A stretch of DNA of 64,000 nucleotides from Alicycliphilus sp. UBA6560. GTDB lineage: Bacteria > Pseudomonadota > Gammaproteobacteria > Burkholderiales > Burkholderiaceae_C. Below the pieces are notes generated by a model. It ran no database searches, was not told the origin of the DNA, and worked only from the letters and a program-made list of their open reading frames with translations. The stretch is from positions 459,885 through 523,884 of the forward strand of contig DJJU01000011.1 in NCBI GenBank assembly GCA_002434305.1, given 5' to 3'. Numbering within the stretch: position 1 is the stretch's first letter; each line of letters begins with the position of its first letter. The translations under genes were made by a program, and so were the position numbers. This document shows, in pieces, positions 43,424 to 51,770 of the stretch.

Positions 43424-44581
43424 ATGCAGCAAGCACTGCCCATCGGCAGGCGCGCCAGGAGGCTGCTGGCCGCCCTGGCGCTGTGCGCCCTCGGCGCCAC
43501 GGGCCGGCCGGCCCTGGCGGCCGAGGTGGTGGTAGGCCAGGTAGCGCCGCTGTCGGGCGTGCTGGCCTCCACCGGCCAGCAGATGGTGCTGGGCGGCAAG
43601 ATCTATTTCGACTGGGTCAACGCCCAGGGCGGCGTGCACGGCGCCACCATCCGCCAGGAGGTGGTGGACGACGGCTACAAGGTGCCCGAGACCGTGCGCC
43701 TGACGCGCGAACTGCTGTCCCGCCCCGAGGTGGTGGCGCTGTTCGGCTTCGCCGGCACGGCCAACATCACGCAGCTGCTGGCGGACGGCGTGCTGGAGCA
43801 GGGCGGCGCTGCGCTGGTGGCGCCCTACACCGGCGGCGAGTCGCTGCGCACGCCGTTCAACCCGTGGATCTTCCACGTGCGCGCCGGCTACGCCGACGAG
43901 GCCGAACACATGGTGCAGCAGCTGACTACCATCGGTGTGGAACGCGTGGCCGTGATGTACCAGGACGACGGCTTCGGCAAGGCCGGCCTGGCAGGTGTGC
44001 AGGCGGCGCTGGCCAAGCGCGGGCGCACGGCCATCGCCGAGGCGCCCTACGAGCGCAACACCGACCAGGTCGAATCGGCCGTGCAGGCCATCAAGGCGGC
44101 CGACGCGCAGGCCGTGATCCTGATCGCCATCAACCGCCCGGCCGCAGCCTTCATCAAGCGCTACCGCGAGCTGGGCGGCGGTGCGCAGCTGTACAACATC
44201 TCGGTGGTCGACCCGTCCGAGATCGTGCAGCTGGCCGGCCTGAAGAACGCCCACGGCGTGGGCATCACCCAGGTCGTGCCCTACCCTTACCGGCCCATGC
44301 TGCCCGTGGTGCGTGAGTACCAGAAGCTGCTGAAGGAGTACGCGCCCGGCGCCGAGGTGAACTACACCAGCTTCGAGGAATTCCTGGGCGCCAAGGTGCT
44401 GGTCGAGGCCCTGCGCCGCGCCGGCCCGCAGCCCACGCGCGCCAAGGTGCTCAGGAGCCTGGAGTCGCTGCAGGAGTTCGACTTAGGGGGCATGACCGTC
44501 AGCTATTCGCCGCGCAACCGCGTCGGCTCGCGCATGGTTGAAGTCACTGTCATCGGCAGCAGCGGGCGGCTCGTGCGCTGA
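43424..44581 (+). CDS. Periplasmic substrate-binding protein of a Liv-type ABC importer (second)
   Basis: A 385-residue precursor with a basic N-terminus and Sec signal peptide ending near ALA. The mature part has the type I binding fold: VVGQVAPLSGVLASTGQQM, ALFGFAGTANITQLLADGVLEQ, AVMYQDDGFGKAGLAG, and Ser/Thr/Tyr-rich pocket candidates. It is not a close copy of the first binding protein in this cluster. It may give the same permease a second ligand, for example oligomer versus monomer; this is inference. It starts eight bases after the oligomer-hydrolase stop. Confidence 0.88.
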   Translation: MQQALPIGRRARRLLAALALCALGATGRPALAAEVVVGQVAPLSGVLASTGQQMVLGGKIYFDWVNAQGGVHGATIRQEVVDDGYKVPETVRLTRELLSRPEVVALFGFAGTANITQLLADGVLEQGGAALVAPYTGGESLRTPFNPWIFHVRAGYADEAEHMVQQLTTIGVERVAVMYQDDGFGKAGLAGVQAALAKRGRTAIAEAPYERNTDQVESAVQAIKAADAQAVILIAINRPAAAFIKRYRELGGGAQLYNISVVDPSEIVQLAGLKNAHGVGITQVVPYPYRPMLPVVREYQKLLKEYAPGAEVNYTSFEEFLGAKVLVEALRRAGPQPTRAKVLRSLESLQEFDLGGMTVSYSPRNRVGSRMVEVTVIGSSGRLVR

Positions 44582-44609
44582 TGCATCCCACGCCTGAAGG
44601 CTTCTTCCC

Positions 44610-45485
44610 ATGACCGCACCCCGATCCCGCTACGCCAGCTGCGCCGGCTATGAAATCCACTACATGGAGTGGGGCGATCCGCACGCGCCGGTGGTCATCG
44701 CCTGGCACGGCCTGGCGCGCACCGGGCGCGACATGGACGACTTGGCCGCCCACCTGTCCGACCGCTACCGCGTCATCTGCCCCGACACCCTGGGCCGGGG
44801 CCTGAGCCAGTGGGCCGGCCGGCCAGACACCGAGTACAGCCTGGCCTTCTACGCGCGCCTGACGGCCGAGCTGTTCGACCGGTTGGACGTGGAGCACGCC
44901 CACTGGGTCGGCACCTCCATGGGCGGGGCCATCGGCACGGTCTGCGCGGCCGGGCTGCAGGAGAGCACCCTGGCCGGGCGCATCCGCAGCCTGCTGCTCA
45001 ACGACAACGCCCCGCGCCTGGCCGAGGCCGCGCTGCAGCGCATCCGCGCCTACGCGGGCCAGCCCCCCAGCTTTGCCACCATGGCCGAGCTGGAGACGTT
45101 CTTTCGCCAGGTCTACGCGCCCTACGGCTGGCTGAGCGACGATCAGTGGCGCCGCCTGGCCGAAACCTCGGCCCGCCGCCTGCCCGACGGCCGCCTGACG
45201 CCGCACTACGACCCGGCCATGGTGCGCCAGTTCACCGCGCACGAGAACGACTACCTGATCTGGCCGCACTGGGACGCGCTGCGCCTGCCGGTGCTGCTGC
45301 TGCGCGGCGAATCGTCCGACCTGGTGCTGCCCGAGACCGTGGCCGAGATGCGCACCCGCGGCCCTGGGGCGCGCGGCCTGCTGGAGGTGGTGGAAGTGCC
45401 CGGCTGCGGGCATGCGCCGGCGCTGAACGTGCCGGCGCACTATGCACTGGTGGACGGGTTTCTGGCCCGGGTTGAATCAAAATAG
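44610..45485 (+). CDS. Alpha/beta hydrolase, probable short ester or oligomer hydrolase
   Basis: A 291-residue protein without signal peptide, hence cytoplasmic. Catalytic Ser is in VGTSMGGAIG, Asp in GESSDLVLPE and His in VPGCGHAPAL. The start MTAPRSRYASCAGYEIHYMEWG and AWHGLARTGRDMDD are shared by many proteobacterial hydrolases of unknown substrate. Last gene of the polyester/ABC block, 29 bases after the second binding protein, so it probably splits imported dimers or esters. Its TAG stop lies in repeat copy 9. Confidence 0.82.
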   Translation: MTAPRSRYASCAGYEIHYMEWGDPHAPVVIAWHGLARTGRDMDDLAAHLSDRYRVICPDTLGRGLSQWAGRPDTEYSLAFYARLTAELFDRLDVEHAHWVGTSMGGAIGTVCAAGLQESTLAGRIRSLLLNDNAPRLAEAALQRIRAYAGQPPSFATMAELETFFRQVYAPYGWLSDDQWRRLAETSARRLPDGRLTPHYDPAMVRQFTAHENDYLIWPHWDALRLPVLLLRGESSDLVLPETVAEMRTRGPGARGLLEVVEVPGCGHAPALNVPAHYALVDGFLARVESK

Positions 45486-45531
45486 ATAGCTGCCCACGCT
45501 TGACTGGCAAGGGCTGTATGCCTTTTTTATC
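45480..45531 (-). repeat. Dispersed intergenic repeat, copy 9
   Basis: Reverse-orientation copy: AATAGATAGCTGCCCACGCT, TGACTGGCAAGGGCTGTATG, CCTTTTTTATC. It follows the last gene of the polyester/ABC block, whose stop is within it. A stem followed by a six-T run on the plus strand makes it a plausible terminator for that block. Confidence 0.82.
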
Positions 45532-45617
45532 CCAACAACAAGGCCGGCCCGTCGGCGTCAGGGCCCGGTCAAGCCGGTGGCTTAGACTCACGCGACCGTT
45601 TTTTGCCGCCGCTTCCC

Positions 45618-47633
45618 ATGGTTTCTCCCTCCGCCTCCCGCTGGCTGTTCGCCGCGCTGCTCGTCCTGGCCGTGCTGGGCGTGTATCTGCCCGGCCTGCA
45701 CAACGGCCTGCTGTTCGATGACCTGCGCCTGGAGGACGGCACGATCTTCCAGGCCTACGGCAGCCTGCTCGAGCCACGCCAGCGCATGCTGTCGTATGGC
45801 AGCTTCGTTTGGGTGCAGGAGGTCTTCGGCGAGGGCTGGTGGAAGCAGCGCCTGGTCAACGTGCTGCTGCACCTGGGCGTGGTGGCGGCGCTGTATGCGC
45901 TGCTGCGCTCGCTGCTGCTGACGGCGCGCTTTCCGGCCAGCTTCGAGGAGCAGGCGCACTTCGCCGCGTCGCGCACTGCCGCGCTGCGCGTGGGCGTGGC
46001 TCTGTTCGCGCTCAACCCGGTGGCGGTGTATGCGGTGGCGTACCTGGTGCAGCGCTCCATCGTCATGGCCACGCTGTTCGCGCTGCTGGCGTGCTGGATG
46101 TTCGTGCGCGGCCTGCAGACGCGTGCCGCTGCATGGTTCGCTGGGGCGCTGCTGGCCTATGTGCTGGCACTGCTGTCCAAGGAATACGCGGTGATGACCG
46201 CCGCGCTGGCCGTGCCGCTGTACGTGTACGTGCGCCGCCCGCCGTACAAGCAGGTGGCACAGGTGGCGGCGGCGGCGCTGCTGCTCGTCGCCGCAGCCGT
46301 GGCCGTGCTATGGCGCGTTTATGGCGGCGTCATCGGCCAGGTGTTTGACGCGCAATCGCAGGAGCTGGTGCAGCAGCTCGACGCCCTGCGCCCCGGCGTC
46401 GCGCAGCGCATCTATCCCTTGAGCATCCTCAACGAAGCGGCGCTGTTCTTCTTCTACGGCCTGCTGTGGGTGCTGCCGAACGTGCAGTGGATGTCCATCG
46501 ACGTGCGCCCGCCCTTCCCGCTGGGCTTTGCCTCTGCCTGGCACCTGCTGGGCGCCCTGGGCTACCTGGCGCTGCTGCTGGGCGCTGGCTGGCTGGTGCT
46601 GCGCCGCAGCAACCTGTGGGGCCTGGCGGCGCTGCTGCTGCTGATGCCACTGCTGTGGTACTTCACCGAATTTGCCTCCGTGTGGGTGCAGGACCCGTTC
46701 GTGCTGTACCGCAGCTACCTGTGGGCCGTGGCCCTGCCGGGGCTGGCTGCCATCGTGCTGACCGGCTTTCGGCCGCGCAGCATCTACATCTTGGGCGTGG
46801 TGGCCGGGCTGGCCTTCGGCGCCTTGGCGCTGGAGCGCGTGCTGTCGCTGCAAAACGCCGGCACCGCCTGGGCCGACGCCGCCGAGAAGATCGACCGCAA
46901 GGCGCCAGCCAACGCCGTGGGCCGCAGCCGCGCCTATCTGAACCTGGGCGCGCACCACCTGGAAAAAGGCCTGTACGCCCAGGCCGAGCGCGACTTTGCC
47001 ATGGCCGAGGCCCTGGGCGACACGGGCGGCAAGGCCCGCTTCAACATTGGCGTGACGCTGCAGCAGCAAAAGAAGCATGCCGAAGCCTTGAGCGCCTTCG
47101 CCGCCGCCGAAGCCCAGGGCTTCACCGGGCAGTCGCTGCACTACCACCGCGGTGAATCGGCCTTTGCCAAGGGCAACTATGCGCTGGCCTTCCAGGCCTT
47201 CGACGCCGCCCACCGCGAGGCCAGCGACGCGCTGGACGGCGGCGACAAGCTTCAGCAGCTCATCCGCCTGCGCCGGGCGGAGACGGCCATCGGCGCCAAC
47301 CAGTTCGATGCGGCCATCGAGGCCTTCACCGAACTGCTCAAGGAAAGCCCCGGCAACCCGCGCCTGGAGATGGGCTTGGGCATGGCCTTGGTGGGCAAGG
47401 GCGAGACGGAGCGCGCCATCGCCCTGTTCGACCAGCTGCTGGCGCGTGCCCCCACGGCCAGCACCTTCTACGGCCGCGCCATGGCCTATCGCACCGCCGG
47501 CAACCTGCCCCAGAGCCTGAAAGACCTGGACCGGGCCCTGAAGCTGGACCCACGCAACCCGCAATACCGCGCGGTGCGCGAGCAAGTGGTCGCTGAAGCC
47601 GGCACTAAGGCCGCACGCGGCCCGCAGCGCTGA
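45618..47633 (+). CDS. GT-C-like membrane glycosyltransferase with TPR domain
   Basis: A 671-residue inner-membrane protein. It has about eleven membrane helices to residue 410, with the acidic motif D34-D35 and E39-D40 (LLFDDLRLEDG) in the first periplasmic loop. Tetratricopeptide repeats follow (about 430-650, for example RSRAYLNLGAHHLEKGLYAQAERDF). This architecture is that of TMTC-type or pilin O-glycosyltransferases using lipid-linked sugars. The acceptor could be a pilin or another exported protein; no pilin gene is nearby. ATG 45618 is preferred over the TTG at 45603. Confidence 0.78.
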   Translation: MVSPSASRWLFAALLVLAVLGVYLPGLHNGLLFDDLRLEDGTIFQAYGSLLEPRQRMLSYGSFVWVQEVFGEGWWKQRLVNVLLHLGVVAALYALLRSLLLTARFPASFEEQAHFAASRTAALRVGVALFALNPVAVYAVAYLVQRSIVMATLFALLACWMFVRGLQTRAAAWFAGALLAYVLALLSKEYAVMTAALAVPLYVYVRRPPYKQVAQVAAAALLLVAAAVAVLWRVYGGVIGQVFDAQSQELVQQLDALRPGVAQRIYPLSILNEAALFFFYGLLWVLPNVQWMSIDVRPPFPLGFASAWHLLGALGYLALLLGAGWLVLRRSNLWGLAALLLLMPLLWYFTEFASVWVQDPFVLYRSYLWAVALPGLAAIVLTGFRPRSIYILGVVAGLAFGALALERVLSLQNAGTAWADAAEKIDRKAPANAVGRSRAYLNLGAHHLEKGLYAQAERDFAMAEALGDTGGKARFNIGVTLQQQKKHAEALSAFAAAEAQGFTGQSLHYHRGESAFAKGNYALAFQAFDAAHREASDALDGGDKLQQLIRLRRAETAIGANQFDAAIEAFTELLKESPGNPRLEMGLGMALVGKGETERAIALFDQLLARAPTASTFYGRAMAYRTAGNLPQSLKDLDRALKLDPRNPQYRAVREQVVAEAGTKAARGPQR

Positions 47634-47669
47634 GCCGGCAGCCAGCGCTGGTCAGCGGAGCCCCACTAC

Positions 47670-49520
47670 ATGCGCGTCCTGCACGTCGGCAAGTTCTATC
47701 CCCCCTATCGGGGCGGCATGGAGGTGTTTCTGGCCGACCTCATCAGCGAGCAGCGGCGCCAGGGCATCGACGCCCACGCGCTGGTGCATGGCGAACCCCT
47801 GCCCGATGACCCGCCCTGGGTGCAGCGCGTGCCGGTGCAGTTCAACCTGGTCTATGCGCCGATGGCGCTGGGCTTCAGGCGCGCACTGAACCAGGCCATC
47901 GACCGCGTCAAGCCCCACGTGCTGCACCTGCACATGCCCAACAACTCGGCGCTATGGGCGCTGACGCTGCCCGGCGCGCGCAAGGTGCCGTGGGTGGTGC
48001 ACTGGCATTCGGACGTGGTGGTGTCCAACATCAAATGGTCGGTGGCACTGGCGTACATGCTGTACCGGCCGTTCGAGCAGGCGCTGCTGGAGCGCGCGCA
48101 GCAGGTGTTCGCCACGTCGCCGCCCTATCTGGAGGCCAGCGCTGCGCTGCGCCGCTGGCGGGGCAAGTGCGAAGTGGTGCCGCTGGGCATCGACCTGCGC
48201 AATGCGCCGCCCAACTCCGACCTGCCCGAATCCATGCAGTGGCGCGCCGGCATGCAGCTGCGCCTGCTGTCCATCGGCCGGTTGACCTACTACAAAGGGT
48301 TTGAAACCCTGATCCGTGCGGTGGCTACCCTGCCCGGGGTGGAACTGCTGATCGCCGGCGATGGCGAGCTGCACGACGCCCTGCACGTCCTGATCGCCAG
48401 CGCCACCCCGCCCGGCGCCCTGCCCGCCACACGCCTGTTGGGCGCCGTGGACGAGGCGCAGAAGCACGCCCTGCTGGCACAGTGCGACCTGTTCTGCCTG
48501 GCATCGCGCGAGCGCACCGAGGCCTTCGGCATCGTGCTGCTGGAGGCCATGCAGCATGCCAAACCCTGCCTGGTGACCGACCTGCCCGGCTCGGGCATGC
48601 CGTGGGTCGTGTCACACGCACGCTGCGGCCTGCACGTGCCGTATGAGGATGTGGACGCCTGGCGCAGCACCATCGCCCGCCTGCAGCACGACCCCGGCCT
48701 GCGCGCCCGCCTCGGCCAAGCGGGCGCTAAGGCCCTGCACCGGCACTTCGGCATCGGGCCCTGCGAACGCGTCACCGCCCGCCACTACCGCGGCCTGGCG
48801 CCGGGCTCCACCATCGCGCCGCCCACGCGGGGGTTGATGGTGGTCATCTCCACCCACAACAATGCCGCCGACATCGCCCACCTGCTGCAGCGGGTGCGCG
48901 CGCTCGTCAACGCCCCCGTGCTGGTGGTGGACAACCGCAGCACCGACGCCACCGACCACCTGGCCGAGCGCAACGGCGCCCGCGTGCTGCGCCCCCTGCT
49001 GGCCATGACGCCCTGGGGCAGCCTGCAAACCGGCATACGGCACGCGCTGGCACAGGGCTACGAATCCGTGGTCACCATCGACGCCCAGGGCCGCTACGAA
49101 GTGGAGGAACTGCCCACGCTGCTGGCCGCGCGCGGCCAGGCCGACATGGCCGTGGCTTACTTCGCCGCGCGCGACAGCCTGCCGCGCCGCGCCGCGTGGC
49201 AATGGTTCCGCTGGATCACGGGCCTGGGCCTGCGCGACTTCGTCTCGGGCTTTCGGCTGTACAACCGCGCGGCGATGGAAGTGGCCGCATCCGCCGAAGC
49301 CACCCTGCTGGACTACCAGGACATCGGCACCCTGCTGCTGATGCGCCGCCAGGGGCTGCGCATCACGGAAGTGGCACTGGCCATGCACACGCCCAAGGTG
49401 GACCGGTCCAGGATTTTTCGCTCATGGGCCAATGCCGTGCGGTATGTGGCCGTGTCTTCGCTGCTCAGCATCGCGCATGGGCGGCGTGGGCATACAGCAC
49501 CGAACAACGCAAGGAATTGA
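47670..49520 (+). CDS. Glycosyltransferase fusion, GT4 plus GT2
   Basis: A 616-residue cytosolic protein of two enzyme domains. Residues 1-375 are a GT-B fold GT4 (KFYPPYRGGMEVF, VVPLGIDLRN, SIGRLTYYKGF, ERTEAFGIVLLEAM with the E-x7-E motif). Residues about 389-600 are a GT2 (MVVISTHNNAADIAHLLQ, VVDNRSTDATDHLA, VTIDAQGRYEVEELP) of the dolichol-phosphate-mannosyltransferase-like type. The GT2 DxD is relaxed to DAQ. High GC, like the core genome, and last plus-strand gene before the AT-rich O-antigen genes. Probably adds sugars to the O-antigen or an O-linked glycan. Confidence 0.85.
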   Translation: MRVLHVGKFYPPYRGGMEVFLADLISEQRRQGIDAHALVHGEPLPDDPPWVQRVPVQFNLVYAPMALGFRRALNQAIDRVKPHVLHLHMPNNSALWALTLPGARKVPWVVHWHSDVVVSNIKWSVALAYMLYRPFEQALLERAQQVFATSPPYLEASAALRRWRGKCEVVPLGIDLRNAPPNSDLPESMQWRAGMQLRLLSIGRLTYYKGFETLIRAVATLPGVELLIAGDGELHDALHVLIASATPPGALPATRLLGAVDEAQKHALLAQCDLFCLASRERTEAFGIVLLEAMQHAKPCLVTDLPGSGMPWVVSHARCGLHVPYEDVDAWRSTIARLQHDPGLRARLGQAGAKALHRHFGIGPCERVTARHYRGLAPGSTIAPPTRGLMVVISTHNNAADIAHLLQRVRALVNAPVLVVDNRSTDATDHLAERNGARVLRPLLAMTPWGSLQTGIRHALAQGYESVVTIDAQGRYEVEELPTLLAARGQADMAVAYFAARDSLPRRAAWQWFRWITGLGLRDFVSGFRLYNRAAMEVAASAEATLLDYQDIGTLLLMRRQGLRITEVALAMHTPKVDRSRIFRSWANAVRYVAVSSLLSIAHGRRGHTAPNNARN

Positions 49521-49533
49521 TAGCCTGAATCTC

Positions 49534-49980
49534 TCAGGATCTTGGCTCCGCATCGACAACGTTTGTGGAATCGTGATTTTTGCGCCCTTTTTCTTTGATT
49601 CCAGAATTAAGGACAAAACGATTCATCAAGTAGGTAAGTGGCAATGACGCGACAACGACAAATATAGGGGCAAAAGTCACGTTAATGCCTAACACCTCAA
49701 CAAGCACTCCAAGAAGTAGAGCAGATATCAAATACTGCACCACATAGACAATAGGATAAGACAGAAGCCCCCGCCAAGACAGTGGGACCCGGAAAACCCA
49801 GCGCGCATTAACCCAATACGCAAAAACTATACCCATTGTATAGGCAATTAGATATGCCCACTGGTAGGGCATAGTAGTTTTCAGCAGTAGATATATCACA
49901 TAGCTAAAGGCTGTGTTGGCTCCACCGCCAACAATAAATCGCAACCCACGCGCGAGGTTTGCCTTTTTGGCCGATTTCAT
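49534..49980 (-). CDS. gtrA: GtrA family membrane protein
   Basis: A 148-residue protein with four membrane helices (LRFIVGGGANTAFSYVIYLLL, AYLIAYTMGIVFAYWVNARWVF and two more), matching GtrA, the proposed flippase of undecaprenyl-phosphate-linked sugars. A charged tail follows. Last gene of the minus-strand polysaccharide operon, overlapping the fdtD-like stop (ATGA). It probably works with the gtrB-like gene three genes upstream. AT-rich relative to the neighbouring plus-strand genes. Confidence 0.9.
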   Translation of the reverse strand: MKSAKKANLARGLRFIVGGGANTAFSYVIYLLLKTTMPYQWAYLIAYTMGIVFAYWVNARWVFRVPLSWRGLLSYPIVYVVQYLISALLLGVLVEVLGINVTFAPIFVVVASLPLTYLMNRFVLNSGIKEKGRKNHDSTNVVDAEPRS

Positions 49981-50855
49981 GACACGCCAGCTTGCCCATT
50001 CACAATGTCAATGAACTCTGCATAGTTTCGAATGTAATCAGCGGAATCGTATACATGCGAAGCAAAGACCAGCAAAACCGCATCATTGGAATACTTATAT
50101 TGAATCCCCCAGGTCATGGGAGGCAAATGAATGCCCATATCTGGAGACTCAAGCAGAACCTCGCAGCGAGATTTTCCATCGTCCACCACCACCGCACAGC
50201 TTCCCTTAACGCAAATCAAAAACTGATGGCACTGATGATGTGCGTGCTCTCCACGCGTTTTTTCACTGGGGACGTTGAACACTAGAAAATAGCGCTTGGG
50301 GTCAAAAGGAATGTCCTTGGGAAATTCCCCAACAGACAAATCGCCTCGCGGGTCACAAACCTTCTTTAGTCGATGTAGGGTCACACCACCAACCCCCAAT
50401 GGGTGAGCATCGATCGAAGCTGGAAAATTAGCCTGAAGATGCCAAGGACTTAATTTACCACCTTCAAGGTTTTCCACATACCCTGTCACCCTTGCCGGAA
50501 CCCCTGAAACAATTGCATATGGGGGAACGCCCTGCTCCACAACTGAGCCCGGCTTAACAATAGACCCCTCACCAATCACTACCCCTTGACAAATAATCAC
50601 CCCTGCACCTACCTGCGCTCCCGCGCCAAGCGAAATGCCTTGACTATTTACCCTAGATGGCTCCTCCAAGATAACACCCGAGCCAAGACTACTGCCAGCA
50701 CCCAGCCTGACATTCGACCAAATTTGTGTAAATCCATGTATAGCACAATGCTCTGAAATGCAGGCCCCCTCATACACAGATACAAAATCCCCAATTTTTG
50801 CGGAAGCAGGAATAAATACATTCCCATGAAGCAGCGCAGAACTTGAAACAGGCAT
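49977..50855 (-). CDS. Bifunctional sugar N-acetyltransferase / dTDP-hexose 3,4-ketoisomerase (WxcM/FdtD-like)
   Basis: Residues 1-130 form a left-handed beta-helix of hexapeptide repeats (VFIPASAKIGDFVSVYEG, SLGAGAQVGAGVIICQGVVIG), an acyl-CoA-dependent acetyltransferase. Residues about 150-292 are a cupin of the FdtA/WxcM type (KKVCDPRGDLSVGEF, RGEHAHHQCHQFLICVKGS) that isomerises dTDP-4-keto-6-deoxyglucose to the 3-keto sugar. Together with the aminotransferase in this operon it can make dTDP-3-acetamido-3,6-dideoxy-hexose (Fuc3NAc or Qui3NAc). Which epimer cannot be read from sequence. Start one base before the preceding gene ends. Confidence 0.88.
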   Translation of the reverse strand: MPVSSSALLHGNVFIPASAKIGDFVSVYEGACISEHCAIHGFTQIWSNVRLGAGSSLGSGVILEEPSRVNSQGISLGAGAQVGAGVIICQGVVIGEGSIVKPGSVVEQGVPPYAIVSGVPARVTGYVENLEGGKLSPWHLQANFPASIDAHPLGVGGVTLHRLKKVCDPRGDLSVGEFPKDIPFDPKRYFLVFNVPSEKTRGEHAHHQCHQFLICVKGSCAVVVDDGKSRCEVLLESPDMGIHLPPMTWGIQYKYSNDAVLLVFASHVYDSADYIRNYAEFIDIVNGQAGVS

Positions 50856-51770
50856 TTATCTATTTCTCACATAAGTTGAAAATATATGCGAGCATCTGCC
50901 AACCTGGTATCCATGCCGATGCCACACTTTCAAAACCGTCCTATTTGTTGCCTGAGTCGTCATAAAAACTGTATCAAGCCCCTTTTCTTTAAATTTATAG
51001 CTCAATTCAGCAATAAGCCTGACATACCAACCACTCCTTTCACTGCTTACCGCAGATAAAACCATTTTCCCAATTTTTCTTTTAGAAAGAGAGGGAGGCG
51101 ATTTCAAGTAATTACCTGTCAGGAAAGCATTTGCCGGACCATCCCTCGGGACAATTACCTCATCAGCGAACCCTCTAACAGAGTTCTCAATAAAAATTGC
51201 AAGAAAATCATCGGCCTCCTTTTTTAAAAAAAAATCATCCGCATGAAATCTATCATAATGATTCACCGCCTCTACGGCCACCCTTCTCAGATCCTCGATA
51301 TCGTCTATCGTAGCACTGCGAATCGGAATTCGCCTAGGGTAGGAAAAACTCTGCAAGTCATCTCGGTAGCATGTGATTCTTGTTTCAACCAGTCGCCATC
51401 CTGATAACGTAATACCCGCAATAATTCTTATATCTTCACAGGGTATTTCCGAAAAAATATAATACTCTGAACAAGATGCACTTATATAATTTTTAAAACT
51501 CAAAAAAGCCTGCCGAAGGTCATAGGCATCAGCATTTTCAGAAAAATCCACAAACTCTATTCTAAAAAACGGCACACCAAAAAACTGCGTATCCCAGTCA
51601 AGTTTTCGGAAATAAATTAAAACACCAGAATTTCCCTCAAAAACCTCCACCCCGCTACAAATAGCCTGGCTGAGCTCTGACAGCCACGCCACGCCAATAT
51701 CGTCAGCACCTTTCAAAAATCCAAAGGGAGAATAGAAAAAAGCCCTTTCTGAAGAAATAGTATTTATCAT
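50856..51770 (-). CDS. GNAT-type sugar N-acetyltransferase, WecD-like
   Basis: A 304-residue soluble protein. The segment FRKLDWDTQFFGVPFFRIEF is close to the WDsxFFG pattern of WecD/RffC dTDP-fucosamine acetyltransferases. The C-terminal half (IRSATIDDIEDLRRVA, FKEKGLDTVFMTTQATNRTV, LKVWHRHGYQVG) has GNAT-fold features. It probably acetylates an amino sugar of the pathway. This would be a second acetyltransferase beside the hexapeptide one, so it may act on a different sugar. AT-rich. Overlaps the gtrB-like stop (ATGA). Confidence 0.7.
   Translation of the reverse strand: MINTISSERAFFYSPFGFLKGADDIGVAWLSELSQAICSGVEVFEGNSGVLIYFRKLDWDTQFFGVPFFRIEFVDFSENADAYDLRQAFLSFKNYISASCSEYYIFSEIPCEDIRIIAGITLSGWRLVETRITCYRDDLQSFSYPRRIPIRSATIDDIEDLRRVAVEAVNHYDRFHADDFFLKKEADDFLAIFIENSVRGFADEVIVPRDGPANAFLTGNYLKSPPSLSKRKIGKMVLSAVSSERSGWYVRLIAELSYKFKEKGLDTVFMTTQATNRTVLKVWHRHGYQVGRCSHIFSTYVRNR

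Noticed and set aside
45618..47633. Calling this gene an O-antigen ligase or Wzy polymerase
   Set aside because: The first-loop DD motif and C-terminal TPR repeats fit TMTC/GT-C transferases better; no Wzy_C-type loop was recognised.
49525..49540. CCTGA-ATCTC-TCAGG hairpin between the GT4-GT2 gene and gtrA as a terminator
   Set aside because: The stem is only five base pairs and has no T run on either strand.
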